From JASGCP01 sp965263285 (GTDB taxonomy: Bacteria > Bacteroidota > Bacteroidia > Chitinophagales > Chitinophagaceae): 64,000 nt of DNA. Positions 1 through 8,177 of the stretch are shown piece by piece. The position numbers and the translations under genes are program-made. The stretch is from NCBI GenBank assembly GCA_965263285.1, contig CBDHHD010000016.1, positions 372,001 through 436,000 on the forward strand. The letters run 5' to 3'. The notes beneath the pieces are model-generated. The model made no database searches, was not told the origin of the DNA, and was given only the letters and a program-made list of their open reading frames with translations. The first letter of the stretch is position 1. Each line of letters begins with the position of its first letter.

Positions 1-67
1 CAAATGGTTTATGTATTTTTGCGCAAAGTTATTAGTTTTTATTTACTCAAATAATGTAAACTTTTAT

Positions 68-1036
68 ATGTCTTGCTATATTGGTCATATTGCATTGCCT
101 CATTTTCCCTTATTATTAGCCCCTATGGAAGATGTAAGCGATCCGCCTTTTAGAAGTATGTGTAAGAAATATGGGGCCGATTTAATGTTTACAGAGTTTA
201 TTAGTAGCGAGGGGCTCATTAGAAATGCTATTAAAAGTAAAAAAAAATTAGATATATCTGAAGAAGAGCGACCTATTGGTATTCAGATATTTGGAGGCGA
301 TGAAGAAGCGATGGCATTAAGTGCCAAGATTGTTGAAACAGTAGAACCCGATTTAATAGACATTAATTTTGGTTGCCCTGTAAAAAAAGTCGTTTGCAAA
401 GGAGCTGGCGCAGCCGTCTTAAAGGATATCCCGCTCATGGTAAAACTAACCAAAGCGGTAGTACAATCCACTCATTTGCCGGTTACTGTTAAAACAAGAC
501 TAGGATGGGACGAAAATACAATCAATATTAAAGAAGTAGCGTTGCGATTACAAGATGTAGGCATTAAAGCTATGAGCATCCATGGGCGTACGAGACAACA
601 AATGTATAAAGGAAAAGCAAATTGGGATATGATTGGAGAAGTAAAACAATTAAAAGATATCTCCATTCCTATATTTGGGAATGGAGATGTATCAAGTCCT
701 CAAGAAGCACTATATTATAAAGAAAAATATCATATTGATGGTATTATGATAGGGCGTGCTGCTATTGGCAATCCTTGGATATTTAACCAGGTTAAACATT
801 TTCTACAATATCGTACATTCCTTACATTTCCTTCATTACAAGATAGAATAGAATGCGTTAAAACACATCTTATGAAAAGTATTGCTTGGAAAGGAGAAAA
901 AATAGGTGTCTTTGAAATGCGTCCGCATTATAGTCACTATTTTAAAGGATTAGAAAATAGCAAAAACATTCGGCAAAAACTTGTTTCTTGCATATCATTG
1001 TCTGATATACTTACATGTTTAAATGAAATAATATAA
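68..1036 (+). CDS. dusB: tRNA-dihydrouridine synthase (DusB family)
   Basis: This FMN-dependent enzyme reduces uridine to dihydrouridine in the D-loop of tRNAs. The N-terminal TIM barrel opens with the flavin-binding APMEDVSDPPFR stretch. The catalytic cysteine lies in DINFGCPVKKV. SIHGRTRQQMYKG and IMIGRAAIGNPWIF are the usual substrate and phosphate-binding blocks, and a small C-terminal helical domain follows. I place the start at the ATG at 68, because the 19 residues upstream in the same frame are hydrophobic and unlike the family. The length of about 322 residues is normal. It is monocistronic and convergent with the next gene. Assignment to DusB rather than another Dus subgroup rests on general resemblance. 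Confidence 0.93.
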   Translation: MSCYIGHIALPHFPLLLAPMEDVSDPPFRSMCKKYGADLMFTEFISSEGLIRNAIKSKKKLDISEEERPIGIQIFGGDEEAMALSAKIVETVEPDLIDINFGCPVKKVVCKGAGAAVLKDIPLMVKLTKAVVQSTHLPVTVKTRLGWDENTINIKEVALRLQDVGIKAMSIHGRTRQQMYKGKANWDMIGEVKQLKDISIPIFGNGDVSSPQEALYYKEKYHIDGIMIGRAAIGNPWIFNQVKHFLQYRTFLTFPSLQDRIECVKTHLMKSIAWKGEKIGVFEMRPHYSHYFKGLENSKNIRQKLVSCISLSDILTCLNEII

Positions 1037-1045
1037 AATGGCATT

Positions 1046-1843
1046 TTACAATAGAGAGCGAATATAAGAAAAAGCATATAATAGTCTACTGCCATACCAA
1101 CTAAACATTTCTCCATCTACTAATCTAATGCTCACTTGTGGTAATTGAGATTGAAATATAAAAATATGTTTCTCTTTAAAAGGGAAAGGTTCACTACTCA
1201 ACATTAATATAGATGGTTGATACTCTTTTATTACTTCTATTGAAACAATAGGATATCGCTGTTGATGAGAAAAAATATTTTCAAACCAACAAGTGGTAAG
1301 CATAGAATGTATAAAAGTATCATTTCCAATCGTCATGATGGGATTATACCAAATAAGGTAACATACCTTGATGGGCGTTCTTGTGCTATAATCGCATAGA
1401 AGACTATTAAGTTCATTCTCTATTTTATTCATTAATTTCTTAGCCATGGCTTCAGTATTAGTTAATAGTCCTATTATTCCTATTTCATTAATAGCATCTT
1501 GTATACTGCCAATATCAGTAAGCCATACAGGAATGTATTGTGATAGCAAAAGAATATCTTCTCTGTTGTTTTCTTCTTTGTTAGCAATAATTAAATGGGG
1601 AGAAAGTAATAGTATATCTTGTATTCGTAAGTTTTTTGTGCCTCCAATAAGAGGTTTATTTTTCCTTGCATGCATTGGCTTTACACAAAATTTTGTTACA
1701 GCAAGAATGTTATTTTCTAATCCTAAATCATATAGCAATTCAGTCAACGATGGTACAACAGAAATAATTCTTTGTGGTGTGGGAAACAATTCAATAGGTC
1801 GGCATAAAGGATCTAAAAAAACACTTTTTGTTTTTATACTCAT
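1046..1843 (-). CDS. BtuF/TroA-like helical-backbone metal or cobalamin binding protein
   Basis: The protein belongs to the periplasmic-binding-protein-2 fold that binds cobalamin or iron complexes for ABC importers. RIISVVPSLTELLYDLGL is the characteristic first strand and helix, followed by the block NKPLIGGTKNLRIQDILLLSPHLIIANKEEN and a C-terminal lobe ending near SWYGSRLL. No signal peptide or lipobox is visible from the ATG at 1843. A longer TTG-started form (1855) does not add one, so the product may be cytosolic, as in several Bacteroidota homologues annotated as cobalamin-binding. No importer genes adjoin it. The B12-dependent pathway hinted at by meaB in this window would fit a cobalamin role, but the ligand is not proven. 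Confidence 0.75.
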   Translation of the reverse strand: MSIKTKSVFLDPLCRPIELFPTPQRIISVVPSLTELLYDLGLENNILAVTKFCVKPMHARKNKPLIGGTKNLRIQDILLLSPHLIIANKEENNREDILLLSQYIPVWLTDIGSIQDAINEIGIIGLLTNTEAMAKKLMNKIENELNSLLCDYSTRTPIKVCYLIWYNPIMTIGNDTFIHSMLTTCWFENIFSHQQRYPIVSIEVIKEYQPSILMLSSEPFPFKEKHIFIFQSQLPQVSIRLVDGEMFSWYGSRLLYAFSYIRSLL

Positions 1844-2003
1844 TCTTTTAGACAATCTATTAAAATACTAAAATAAGAAATAAATTACGCTCTTGAATGG
1901 TATTATTTTTTAAACACGACAATGTAGCTTTTCTTTCAAGTCTCATGGAAGCCAAAAAACAATAAATCTTAACATCTCAAAAAAGGTTTACCCATTAAAT
2001 AAT

Positions 2004-2667
2004 GGTATAACGACTTTTTTAGTGAACAATCGTAAAAATAATATATTTTAAAAAAAAACCAATTTATTTTTGATTTTTGGCTACATCTTTTTTTAAGGTG
2101 CTGGAAGCATGGATTATTAAATACATATAAACATGGAAATAATAGGAAATATCTGATGAGGACCGCCCTCAGATAAAGAGCATTACAAAACGAGGTGAGC
2201 GAAGCGACCAGCGAGAATGTGGAGGCCGACATTTTTATATATGAATCGTTATGATGAGCATAAAGTATTTGCATAAAAGATCACTATGGACAAGCTCATC
2301 ATAACGATTCATACCTAACCGCCTCCCATTCATTCTCGCTAGCGTAGCGAGCCGTATTTTTATAGCTCTTTATCTGCAGGCTTGATTTTTTCTTTGTTTC
2401 TTTCTTTTGTATCAAGACAAAAGAAAGAAAAAGATATAAAAAATAAATGATGAATCTATACCTGATTCATTACAAAAAAAAGGTATAACGACTTTTTTAG
2501 TGGAGGTGATTTGACTTATTTGTAATAATAAAAATATTTTTAGTAAAAGTAACACAACATAGACTATTTTCTATTTTTATTAACACAACTTGCCTTAAAA
2601 AAATTAAATCAAATTCATTAAAAAAAGGTGTATTTTAATACCTGCTCACTAAAAAAGTCGTTATACC
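2004..2667 (-). repeat. Miniature inverted-repeat element, TIR family A, 664 bp
   Basis: The ends are GGTATAACGACTTTTTTAGT on the left and its inverse on the right. A perfect 8-bp target duplication TAAATAAT flanks it (1996-2003 and 2668-2675). Inside is the shared palindromic core in minus orientation, including the stem ATGAATCGTTATGATGAGC. An extra internal left end of family A begins near 2482, so this copy looks like a nested or recombined element, which explains its length. It fills the gap before tyrS. Confidence 0.9.
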
Positions 2668-2705
2668 TAAATAATTAACTCAAAAAAAATGCTTTATTTT
2701 GTATT

Positions 2706-4079
2706 ATGAATCAGTCTTATAATAAATTTATAGAAGAATTATCTTGGCGAGGTATTCTATTCGATATAACAGAGGGGGCAAAAGAAATGTTATCAAAAAA
2801 GATGACAATAGGATATATTGGTTTCGACCCCACTGCCGATAGCTTGCATATTGGAAATTTAGTGCCTATTATTGTCTTAAAACATTTTCAACAATCTGGA
2901 CACAAACCTATTGCATTAGTAGGAGGTGCTACTGGTATGATTGGTGATCCTAGCGGAAAAGCAGCAGAAAGAATATTATTAAACGAACATGACCTTAATA
3001 AAAACATAGAAGGAATAAAAAAACAACTTACACAACTATTAGATTTTAATTCACCACAACCCAATGCTGCTTTATTGCTTAATAATTACGACTGGTTTAA
3101 ACATATTGCCTTTATCGATTTTTTAAGAGACACGGGAAAACATATCACTGTTAATTATATGATGGCAAAAGATAGTGTTAAAAAGCGTATTCAATCTGAA
3201 ACGGGAATTAGCTACACAGAATTTGCCTATCAATTAATGCAAGGATATGATTTCTATCATCTTTTTGTACAATACCAATGTGCCTTGCAAATGGGTGGAA
3301 GTGATCAATGGGGTAATATGATAACAGGTATAGAGCTTATTAGAAAGAAATGTGGTGGAGAAGCATCTGTGTTAACCTGCCCATTAATTACCAAACATGA
3401 TGGTAGTAAATTTGGCAAAACAGAAAAAGGGAATATTTGGTTAGATCCAGAAAAAACAAGTCCCTTTTACTTTTACCAATTTTGGCTTAACAGCTCAGAC
3501 GAGGATGCTATAAAGTGGATTAAAATTTTTACTTTTTTAGATGAGCCTTCTATTGAAGCAATTATAAAAGAACATCAACAAGACCCATCAAAGAGAGTAT
3601 TACAAAAGAAATTAGCATCAGAAGTAACTCAATTTATTCATGGAGAAGATGCACTACACAAAGCGCTACAAGCTACTATTTCGCTGTTTGATAACAAACA
3701 AAAATCTATTGTAGATATGACATTTGAAGAGATAAGGCAAATAGAAGGAATCAAAGAAATAAACATTACCAGTTCAGCAAGTTATCATACCGCAACACCT
3801 GAAACAAATGGAGACAAATCTCATCCTCATTACTACCCTAATCTAGATACAATAGATACCTCTTCACTATTAGTAAAAGAAGAAATATTTAATAGTAAAT
3901 CAGAAGTAAGGAAAATGATTCAAAATGGCGGATTAAGAATAAATAGAGAAAAAATAACAGAAGCAAATACACCTATAAAAGATTACTATATTAAAGTAGA
4001 GAATAATGACCCAATAGAGGCTATATGCTTAGTGCAAAAAGGAAAAAAAGATTTTTACCTTATTAAGCATTATAAATAA
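2706..4079 (+). CDS. tyrS: Tyrosine--tRNA ligase
   Basis: Cytosolic class I aminoacyl-tRNA synthetase charging tRNA-Tyr. The Rossmann catalytic domain carries the HIGH-type signature as HIGN in PTADSLHIGNLVPI, the tyrosine-binding GYDFYHLF and GGSDQWGN segments, and the KMSKS-equivalent loop as KFGKTEKGN. A C-terminal S4 RNA-binding domain contains FNSKSEVRKMIQNGGLRINREK. The 457-residue length exceeds the usual 420-430 because of a polar insertion around residues 355-385 (SYHTATPETNGDKSHPHYY), just before the S4 domain. The gene starts 38 bp after a family A miniature element and ends 50 bp before another, so it is isolated from neighbours on both sides. Confidence 0.97.
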   Translation: MNQSYNKFIEELSWRGILFDITEGAKEMLSKKMTIGYIGFDPTADSLHIGNLVPIIVLKHFQQSGHKPIALVGGATGMIGDPSGKAAERILLNEHDLNKNIEGIKKQLTQLLDFNSPQPNAALLLNNYDWFKHIAFIDFLRDTGKHITVNYMMAKDSVKKRIQSETGISYTEFAYQLMQGYDFYHLFVQYQCALQMGGSDQWGNMITGIELIRKKCGGEASVLTCPLITKHDGSKFGKTEKGNIWLDPEKTSPFYFYQFWLNSSDEDAIKWIKIFTFLDEPSIEAIIKEHQQDPSKRVLQKKLASEVTQFIHGEDALHKALQATISLFDNKQKSIVDMTFEEIRQIEGIKEINITSSASYHTATPETNGDKSHPHYYPNLDTIDTSSLLVKEEIFNSKSEVRKMIQNGGLRINREKITEANTPIKDYYIKVENNDPIEAICLVQKGKKDFYLIKHYK

Positions 4080-4129
4080 AGCTACTACTCAGATACATGT
4101 TAATATTCATGTTCTTATATCTTTTTCTT

Positions 4130-4530
4130 GGTATAACGACTTTTTTAGTGAGCAGGTATTAAAATACACCTTTTTTTTGTAATGACTCAGGTATAGATTC
4201 ATTATTTGTTTTTATATCTTTTTCTTTCTTTTGTCTTGATACAAAAGAAAGAAACAAAGAAAAAATCAAGCCTGCAGATAAAGAGCTACAAAACTACGGC
4301 TCGCTACGCTAGCGAGAATGAATGGGAGAGCTGGTCGCTTCGCTCACCTCGTTTTGTAACGCTCTTTATCTGAGGGCAGTCCTCATCAAATATTTCCTAT
4401 TATTTCCATGTTTATATGTATGTAATCATCCATGCTTCTAGCACCTAAAAAAAAGATGTAGCCAAAAATAAATTGGTTTTTTTAAAAATATATTATCTTT
4501 GTCGTTGCTCACTAAAAAAATCGTTATATC
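4130..4530 (+). repeat. Miniature element, TIR family A, with central hairpin deleted
   Basis: A perfect 8-bp target duplication TTTTTCTT lies at 4122-4129 and 4531-4538. The left TIR is intact and the right one ends in TATC instead of TACC. Compared with full copies, the central 19-bp stem-loop and its flanks are missing: the two arms are joined directly near 4326, giving a 401-bp element. A TATCTTTG -7 promoter-like motif at 4494-4501 faces rightward toward the chorismate mutase gene. Confidence 0.9.
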
Positions 4531-4581
4531 TTTTTCTTTTTTATCTTGATATAAAAAAGGTTACATCTTTTTTTCATGTGC

Positions 4582-4589
4582 TATATTTG
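4582..4589 (+). promoter_or_regulatory. Bacteroidota -7 promoter element before the chorismate mutase gene
   Basis: TATATTTG matches the TAnnTTTG consensus, 23 bp before the ATG at 4613. The stretch directly upstream (4559-4582) resembles a decayed family B terminal repeat, so the promoter may have arisen from a mobile-element end. Confidence 0.55.
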
Positions 4590-4612
4590 TTTTTCAATCA
4601 ACATCATAACAC

Positions 4613-5014
4613 ATGAAAAAAAGAATGAAACTATTTTTGGTATGCATAATCATTATTGTCGTAGTAGTATCAACTACTTCTTTTGTTCACGCTAATCATG
4701 TTTCATCGCATACATTAGCTATTCCTACTACATCCCAAGGAGGAGAGGATACCATATACAATTTAAGATTAAAAATAAGACATGCAGATAGCTTACTTAT
4801 CTTGGCAATTGCAGAAAGAATGAATGCAGTAAAAGAAATAGGCGACTATAAAAAAAAACACCACATTGCAGTGTATCAACCTAAGATACAAGAAAAAGTA
4901 ATGAATACAGCTATTAAAAATGGAGAGGCTCAGCATCTAGATAGAGCGTTTATTGTAAGATTATATAATCTACTTTTTACAGAAAGCATAAGAATTCAAA
5001 AAAATGAAAAATAA
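4613..5014 (+). CDS. Exported AroQ-type chorismate mutase
   Basis: Chorismate mutases convert chorismate to prephenate for Phe and Tyr synthesis. After an N-terminal basic and hydrophobic signal or anchor (residues 1-27, ending near FVHANH) there is a single all-helical AroQ domain. It contains LRLKIRHADSLLILAIAERM, EIGDYKKKHHIAVYQPK and a final helix FTESIRIQ. By eye the Arg in the first helix, the Arg of AERM, the Lys of DYKKK and the Ser/Gln pair of the last helix align with active-site residues of the E. coli domain. The position equivalent to Arg51 appears to be Ile. At 133 residues it is a stand-alone, probably periplasmic or membrane-anchored form. It stands apart from aroC at 18.7-19.7 kb. 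Function is inferred from the fold and activity is unverified. Confidence 0.8.
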   Translation: MKKRMKLFLVCIIIIVVVVSTTSFVHANHVSSHTLAIPTTSQGGEDTIYNLRLKIRHADSLLILAIAERMNAVKEIGDYKKKHHIAVYQPKIQEKVMNTAIKNGEAQHLDRAFIVRLYNLLFTESIRIQKNEK

Positions 5015-5044
5015 TGTCATGTTTCACAAGGTTATTGATGAAAA
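5015..5044 (+). repeat. Solo terminal repeat of an IS481-like element
   Basis: TGTCATGTTTCACAAGG followed by TTATTGATGAAAA matches, inverted, the terminal sequences of the IS481-type remnants ending at 39831 and 42262. No transposase is attached, so this is a leftover end next to the chorismate mutase stop codon. Confidence 0.6.
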
Positions 5045-5111
5045 ATTTATTTCCCCTTTAGATATACCCTTATAAAACATGATAGATAGTGAATAAGAAT
5101 TAGGTGATTGC

Positions 5112-5566
5112 TTATTTTTTCACAGTATATAAATGATTTAGTTTTTTCTTTTTTACTTCAATATAATCTTTATTTTGGTTGGTAATATGTGTAGAAGCAT
5201 CAATTCTTTTAGTTACAACAATACCATATTTTTCTAAAGAGCTTACTTTTAATGGATTATTTGTAATGAGCTCAACATGATAGATGTTTAAATCTTTTAA
5301 AATTTGTGCAGCAATATAATAATCTCTATTGTCCTCCTCAAATCCAAGAGATAGATTTGCTTCACAAGTATCAAAACCATTTTGTTGTAATTTATATGCT
5401 TTTAATTTATTAATTAATCCAATACCTCTACCTTCTTGTCTTAAAAAGATAAAAACACCATTTTTATTTGCTTCAATCATTTTTAATGAGTCGGATAATT
5501 GATGACCACAATCGCATCTAAGTGAATGAAATACATCACCAGTGAGGCATTCAGAATGTATTCTTA
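5112..5566 (-). pseudogene. ribA: GTP cyclohydrolase II part of ribBA, cut off by a frameshift
   Basis: GTP cyclohydrolase II opens GTP in the first step of riboflavin synthesis. The frame read backwards from about 5576 gives VRIHSECLTGDVFHSLRCDC, the zinc-cysteine signature, then FLRQEGRGIGL and a C-terminal block ending at ITNNPLKVSSLEKYGI. This frame is displaced from the ribB frame by a 5-bp tandem duplication (AAAGT AAAGT on the plus strand, 5569-5578). No ATG or GTG start precedes the cysteine motif in this frame. The only ATG (5480) would give a product lacking the zinc ligands. Unless ribosomes shift frame or the assembly is wrong, RibA activity from this copy is lost. Confidence 0.85.
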
Positions 5567-6316
5567 CTAAAGTAAAGTGGGATGAGAAGGGTCAAAACTT
5601 CCTTTTACTAAAGCAATATATTCTGTTGATTCAATTAAATGGCTATATCCAAAAGATAAGAAATTACCAAATTCAGTAGGCAAATGCACTTCTATTTCTC
5701 TTTTAATAAATTGTTCATGGCATTTGCGGTAATAAATTAGGTCTTTTATAGTAATCATCTTCAAATCCCATTTTTTTGCTTGTTTTAGTAATGCTTCTCT
5801 TCGAGCCATGGTACCATCTTCATTTAATATCTCACACAATACGCCTACGGGAGCTACGCCACATATATTACACAAGTCGATAGCCGCTTCTGTATGCCCT
5901 GCTCTTTGCATTACACCATGAGGTTTTGCAATAAGGGGAAATAAATGTCCTGGTCTTTTAAAATCAATGGCTTGTGCATAAGGGTTGGCTAATTGTTGAA
6001 TGGTATTACTTCTTTCAAAAGCGCTGATACCTGTTGTGGAAGAAATATGATCAATGCTCACAGTAAATGCAGTTTTAAAAGTATCTGTATTACTATATAC
6101 CATTTGATGAATAGATAATCTATTGGCTATTTTTTCGGTAATAGGAACACATAGAAGTCCTCTTCCATGTGTAATCATAAAATTAACTGTTTGAGGGGTA
6201 ATCATTTCTCCTAAAGCAACTAAGTCGCCTTCGTTTTCCCTATCTTCATCATCACAAATAATAATACATTTTCCTTTTTTTAAATCATTTATCGCCGATA
6301 AAATGGTGTCAAACAT
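5567..6316 (-). CDS. ribB: 3,4-dihydroxy-2-butanone 4-phosphate synthase (RibB part of ribBA)
   Basis: It makes the four-carbon precursor of lumazine from ribulose 5-phosphate. The acidic catalytic loop is ICDDEDRENEGDL near residues 20-32. HGRGLLCVPI, STTGISAFERSNTI and RPGHLFPLIAKPHGVMQRAGHTEAAIDL are family signatures. The frame then enters the linker to the GTP cyclohydrolase II domain (YIALVKGSFDPSHPTL) and stops because of a 5-bp duplication. The RibB domain itself is complete. It is the third gene of a minus-strand operon after ribD and ribE, starting 9 bp after the ribE stop. In relatives this is one bifunctional RibBA protein of about 400 residues. Confidence 0.92.
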   Translation of the reverse strand: MFDTILSAINDLKKGKCIIICDDEDRENEGDLVALGEMITPQTVNFMITHGRGLLCVPITEKIANRLSIHQMVYSNTDTFKTAFTVSIDHISSTTGISAFERSNTIQQLANPYAQAIDFKRPGHLFPLIAKPHGVMQRAGHTEAAIDLCNICGVAPVGVLCEILNEDGTMARREALLKQAKKWDLKMITIKDLIYYRKCHEQFIKREIEVHLPTEFGNFLSFGYSHLIESTEYIALVKGSFDPSHPTLL

Positions 6317-6325
6317 AATGGTTGT

Positions 6326-6973
6326 TTATATTGATTGATATATTTTTTTTTGAATCCAAGTAATCATCTCGGGAGAACGAGATATGTTGTTAGAAGATAA
6401 AAATTGATATACTAATTTGCTTAGTATATCAATTTCGATATTTACGCTATCACCTATTTTTTTTTCGCCTAATATAGTATGGCTACAGGTATGAGGTATA
6501 AGAGAAAGCTTAATACAATTATCTTTTATGTCAAAGATAGTAAGACTCACTCCATCTACGGCAATAGATCCCTTTTTAATACAAAACAAGGCTTTGTCTT
6601 GTGGCAAAAGCAACCAAATAATTCTTGCATTTTCTTCTTGTGTAATACCTTGTATGGTGGCTGTATTATCTATATGACCAGTAATAAAATGCCCACCAAT
6701 AGATTGATTCCATTTTAAGGAATGCTCTACATTTACTCGTGTATGCAATTCTATATTTTTCAAAGAAGTAGCCTGAATGGTTTCTGGCATGATGTCTACT
6801 GTAAAGGTGTGTTTTTTTATAGTAGCAACTGTTAGGCAAATTCCATTTACTGCAATGCTTTCTCCTAATTCTAGCGAATGCAATACAGGAGCATGAAAAG
6901 CTATTTGATATAGATTCGTTTCTTTTTTAATACTTTCTACAACTCCTATGCCATTAATGATACCAGAAAACAT
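6326..6973 (-). CDS. ribE: Riboflavin synthase, alpha subunit
   Basis: It dismutates two 6,7-dimethyl-8-ribityllumazine molecules into riboflavin. Two tandem lumazine-binding barrels are visible: MFSGIINGIGVVESI with AVNGICLTV in the first, and GGHFITGHIDNTATI with AVDGVSLTIFD in the second. The length of 215 residues is normal. It lies 6 bp downstream of ribD and 9 bp upstream of ribB, so the three genes are almost certainly co-transcribed. Lumazine synthase (ribH) is not in this window. Confidence 0.95.
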   Translation of the reverse strand: MFSGIINGIGVVESIKKETNLYQIAFHAPVLHSLELGESIAVNGICLTVATIKKHTFTVDIMPETIQATSLKNIELHTRVNVEHSLKWNQSIGGHFITGHIDNTATIQGITQEENARIIWLLLPQDKALFCIKKGSIAVDGVSLTIFDIKDNCIKLSLIPHTCSHTILGEKKIGDSVNIEIDILSKLVYQFLSSNNISRSPEMITWIQKKIYQSI

Positions 6974-6979
6974 AGCTCA

Positions 6980-8074
6980 TTATTTTTTATAGTAAATAAG
7001 TTTTATGTCATCTTCACCTAAACGAATGCTTTCTTTTAACTGCAAAGATACAGCATGTAGCAGATCTTTACACTCTTTTTCTATATAAAAAGAAGGACTT
7101 TTACTACCCCCAATTAATAGAGGAGCCATATAAAAGATAATCTCTTGAAAATACCCTGCCGACAAAAAGGATGACCATATCTTTGCCCCCCCCTCTACCA
7201 ATATAGAGCTAATACCTTTTTTGTATAAAATAGGCAATAATTCATCTAATATAATACGACTCGTAGATAAAGAAACAATGTTTATTCCTTGATTTTCTAT
7301 TTTTTCTTTTTTCCCCACATCAATTGCTTGTCCTGTGACAATGATGGTAGGGGCGTCTCTATTGGTAATTACTTGCGATTCTATAGGAATGCGCAAATGA
7401 GTATCTAAAATAATACGAATGGGATTTTTGCCAATAGCATTGTTTAACCTTGTGGTAAGCAATGGATTATCATATATAATAGTATCTATTCCTACTAATA
7501 TGGCACTATGTTGATGACGAAGTAAATGAGCATCTTGTCTTGATGCTTCATTGGTAATCCATTTGCTTTCTCTTGTACTAGTGGCAATTTTACCATCTAT
7601 AGACATGGCAATTTTAATAGTAATATAAGGTATTTGATGGGTGATATGATAGCGAAATGATCTATTAATGGTATCATCTAATGAAAGGGAAGTAGCACAT
7701 CTATCTACTATTATATGATGTTTTTTTAATATATCAATACCTTTACCACTCATGAGGGGATTAGGATCTATTTGTGCTACCACTACTCTTGTAATGCCCG
7801 ATTGTATGATAAGATCAGTGCAAGGGGGTGTTTTTCCATGATGGCAACAAGGCTCTAGTGTAACAAAAAGAGTAGCTCCTTGTGTTAGTATGCCTGCCAT
7901 TTGAATGGCATATACTTCAGCATGGGCTTTCCCTGCTTGTAGGTGAGCGCCTATTCCTACAATTTGATGATCTTTTACAACCACAGCTCCTACTATAGGG
8001 TTGGGAGCTGTTTGTCCTTCCATTGCTTGCGCTAACGAAAAAGCAAATTGCATATAGAATGAGTCGTTTCGCAT
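6980..8074 (-). CDS. ribD: Bifunctional riboflavin deaminase/reductase RibD
   Basis: It catalyses the deamination and reduction steps of the pyrimidine intermediate in riboflavin synthesis. The N-terminal zinc deaminase domain has HAEVYAI and TLEPCCHHGKTPPC. The C-terminal reductase domain has IKIAMSIDGKIATSTRESKWITNE and the NADPH-binding ILVEGGAKIWSSFL. The length of 364 residues is typical. It is the first gene of the ribD-ribE-ribBA operon. I see no FMN riboswitch signature in the 100 bp upstream. Confidence 0.95.
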   Translation of the reverse strand: MRNDSFYMQFAFSLAQAMEGQTAPNPIVGAVVVKDHQIVGIGAHLQAGKAHAEVYAIQMAGILTQGATLFVTLEPCCHHGKTPPCTDLIIQSGITRVVVAQIDPNPLMSGKGIDILKKHHIIVDRCATSLSLDDTINRSFRYHITHQIPYITIKIAMSIDGKIATSTRESKWITNEASRQDAHLLRHQHSAILVGIDTIIYDNPLLTTRLNNAIGKNPIRIILDTHLRIPIESQVITNRDAPTIIVTGQAIDVGKKEKIENQGINIVSLSTSRIILDELLPILYKKGISSILVEGGAKIWSSFLSAGYFQEIIFYMAPLLIGGSKSPSFYIEKECKDLLHAVSLQLKESIRLGEDDIKLIYYKK

Positions 8075-8177
8075 AAGATAAGGTGGCTAAAAATTATAAA
8101 TATATTTTATTTGTAATGTATGTATCATTTAAAATGAGGGTTGCTATTGCGATAGTGCTTTCTTTTATGATGTAAAG

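Noticed and set aside
1446..1871. Plus-strand ORF of 141 residues opposite the BtuF-like gene
   Set aside because: Antisense shadow of a clear minus-strand gene with family motifs.
1969..2700. Possible CRISPR-like array because of repeated short stems
   Set aside because: The repeats are inverted arms and ends of transposable elements, not regularly spaced direct repeats with unique spacers, and no cas genes are present.
8075..8177. Possible FMN riboswitch upstream of ribD
   Set aside because: I looked for the conserved RFN sequence blocks on the minus strand and did not find them.
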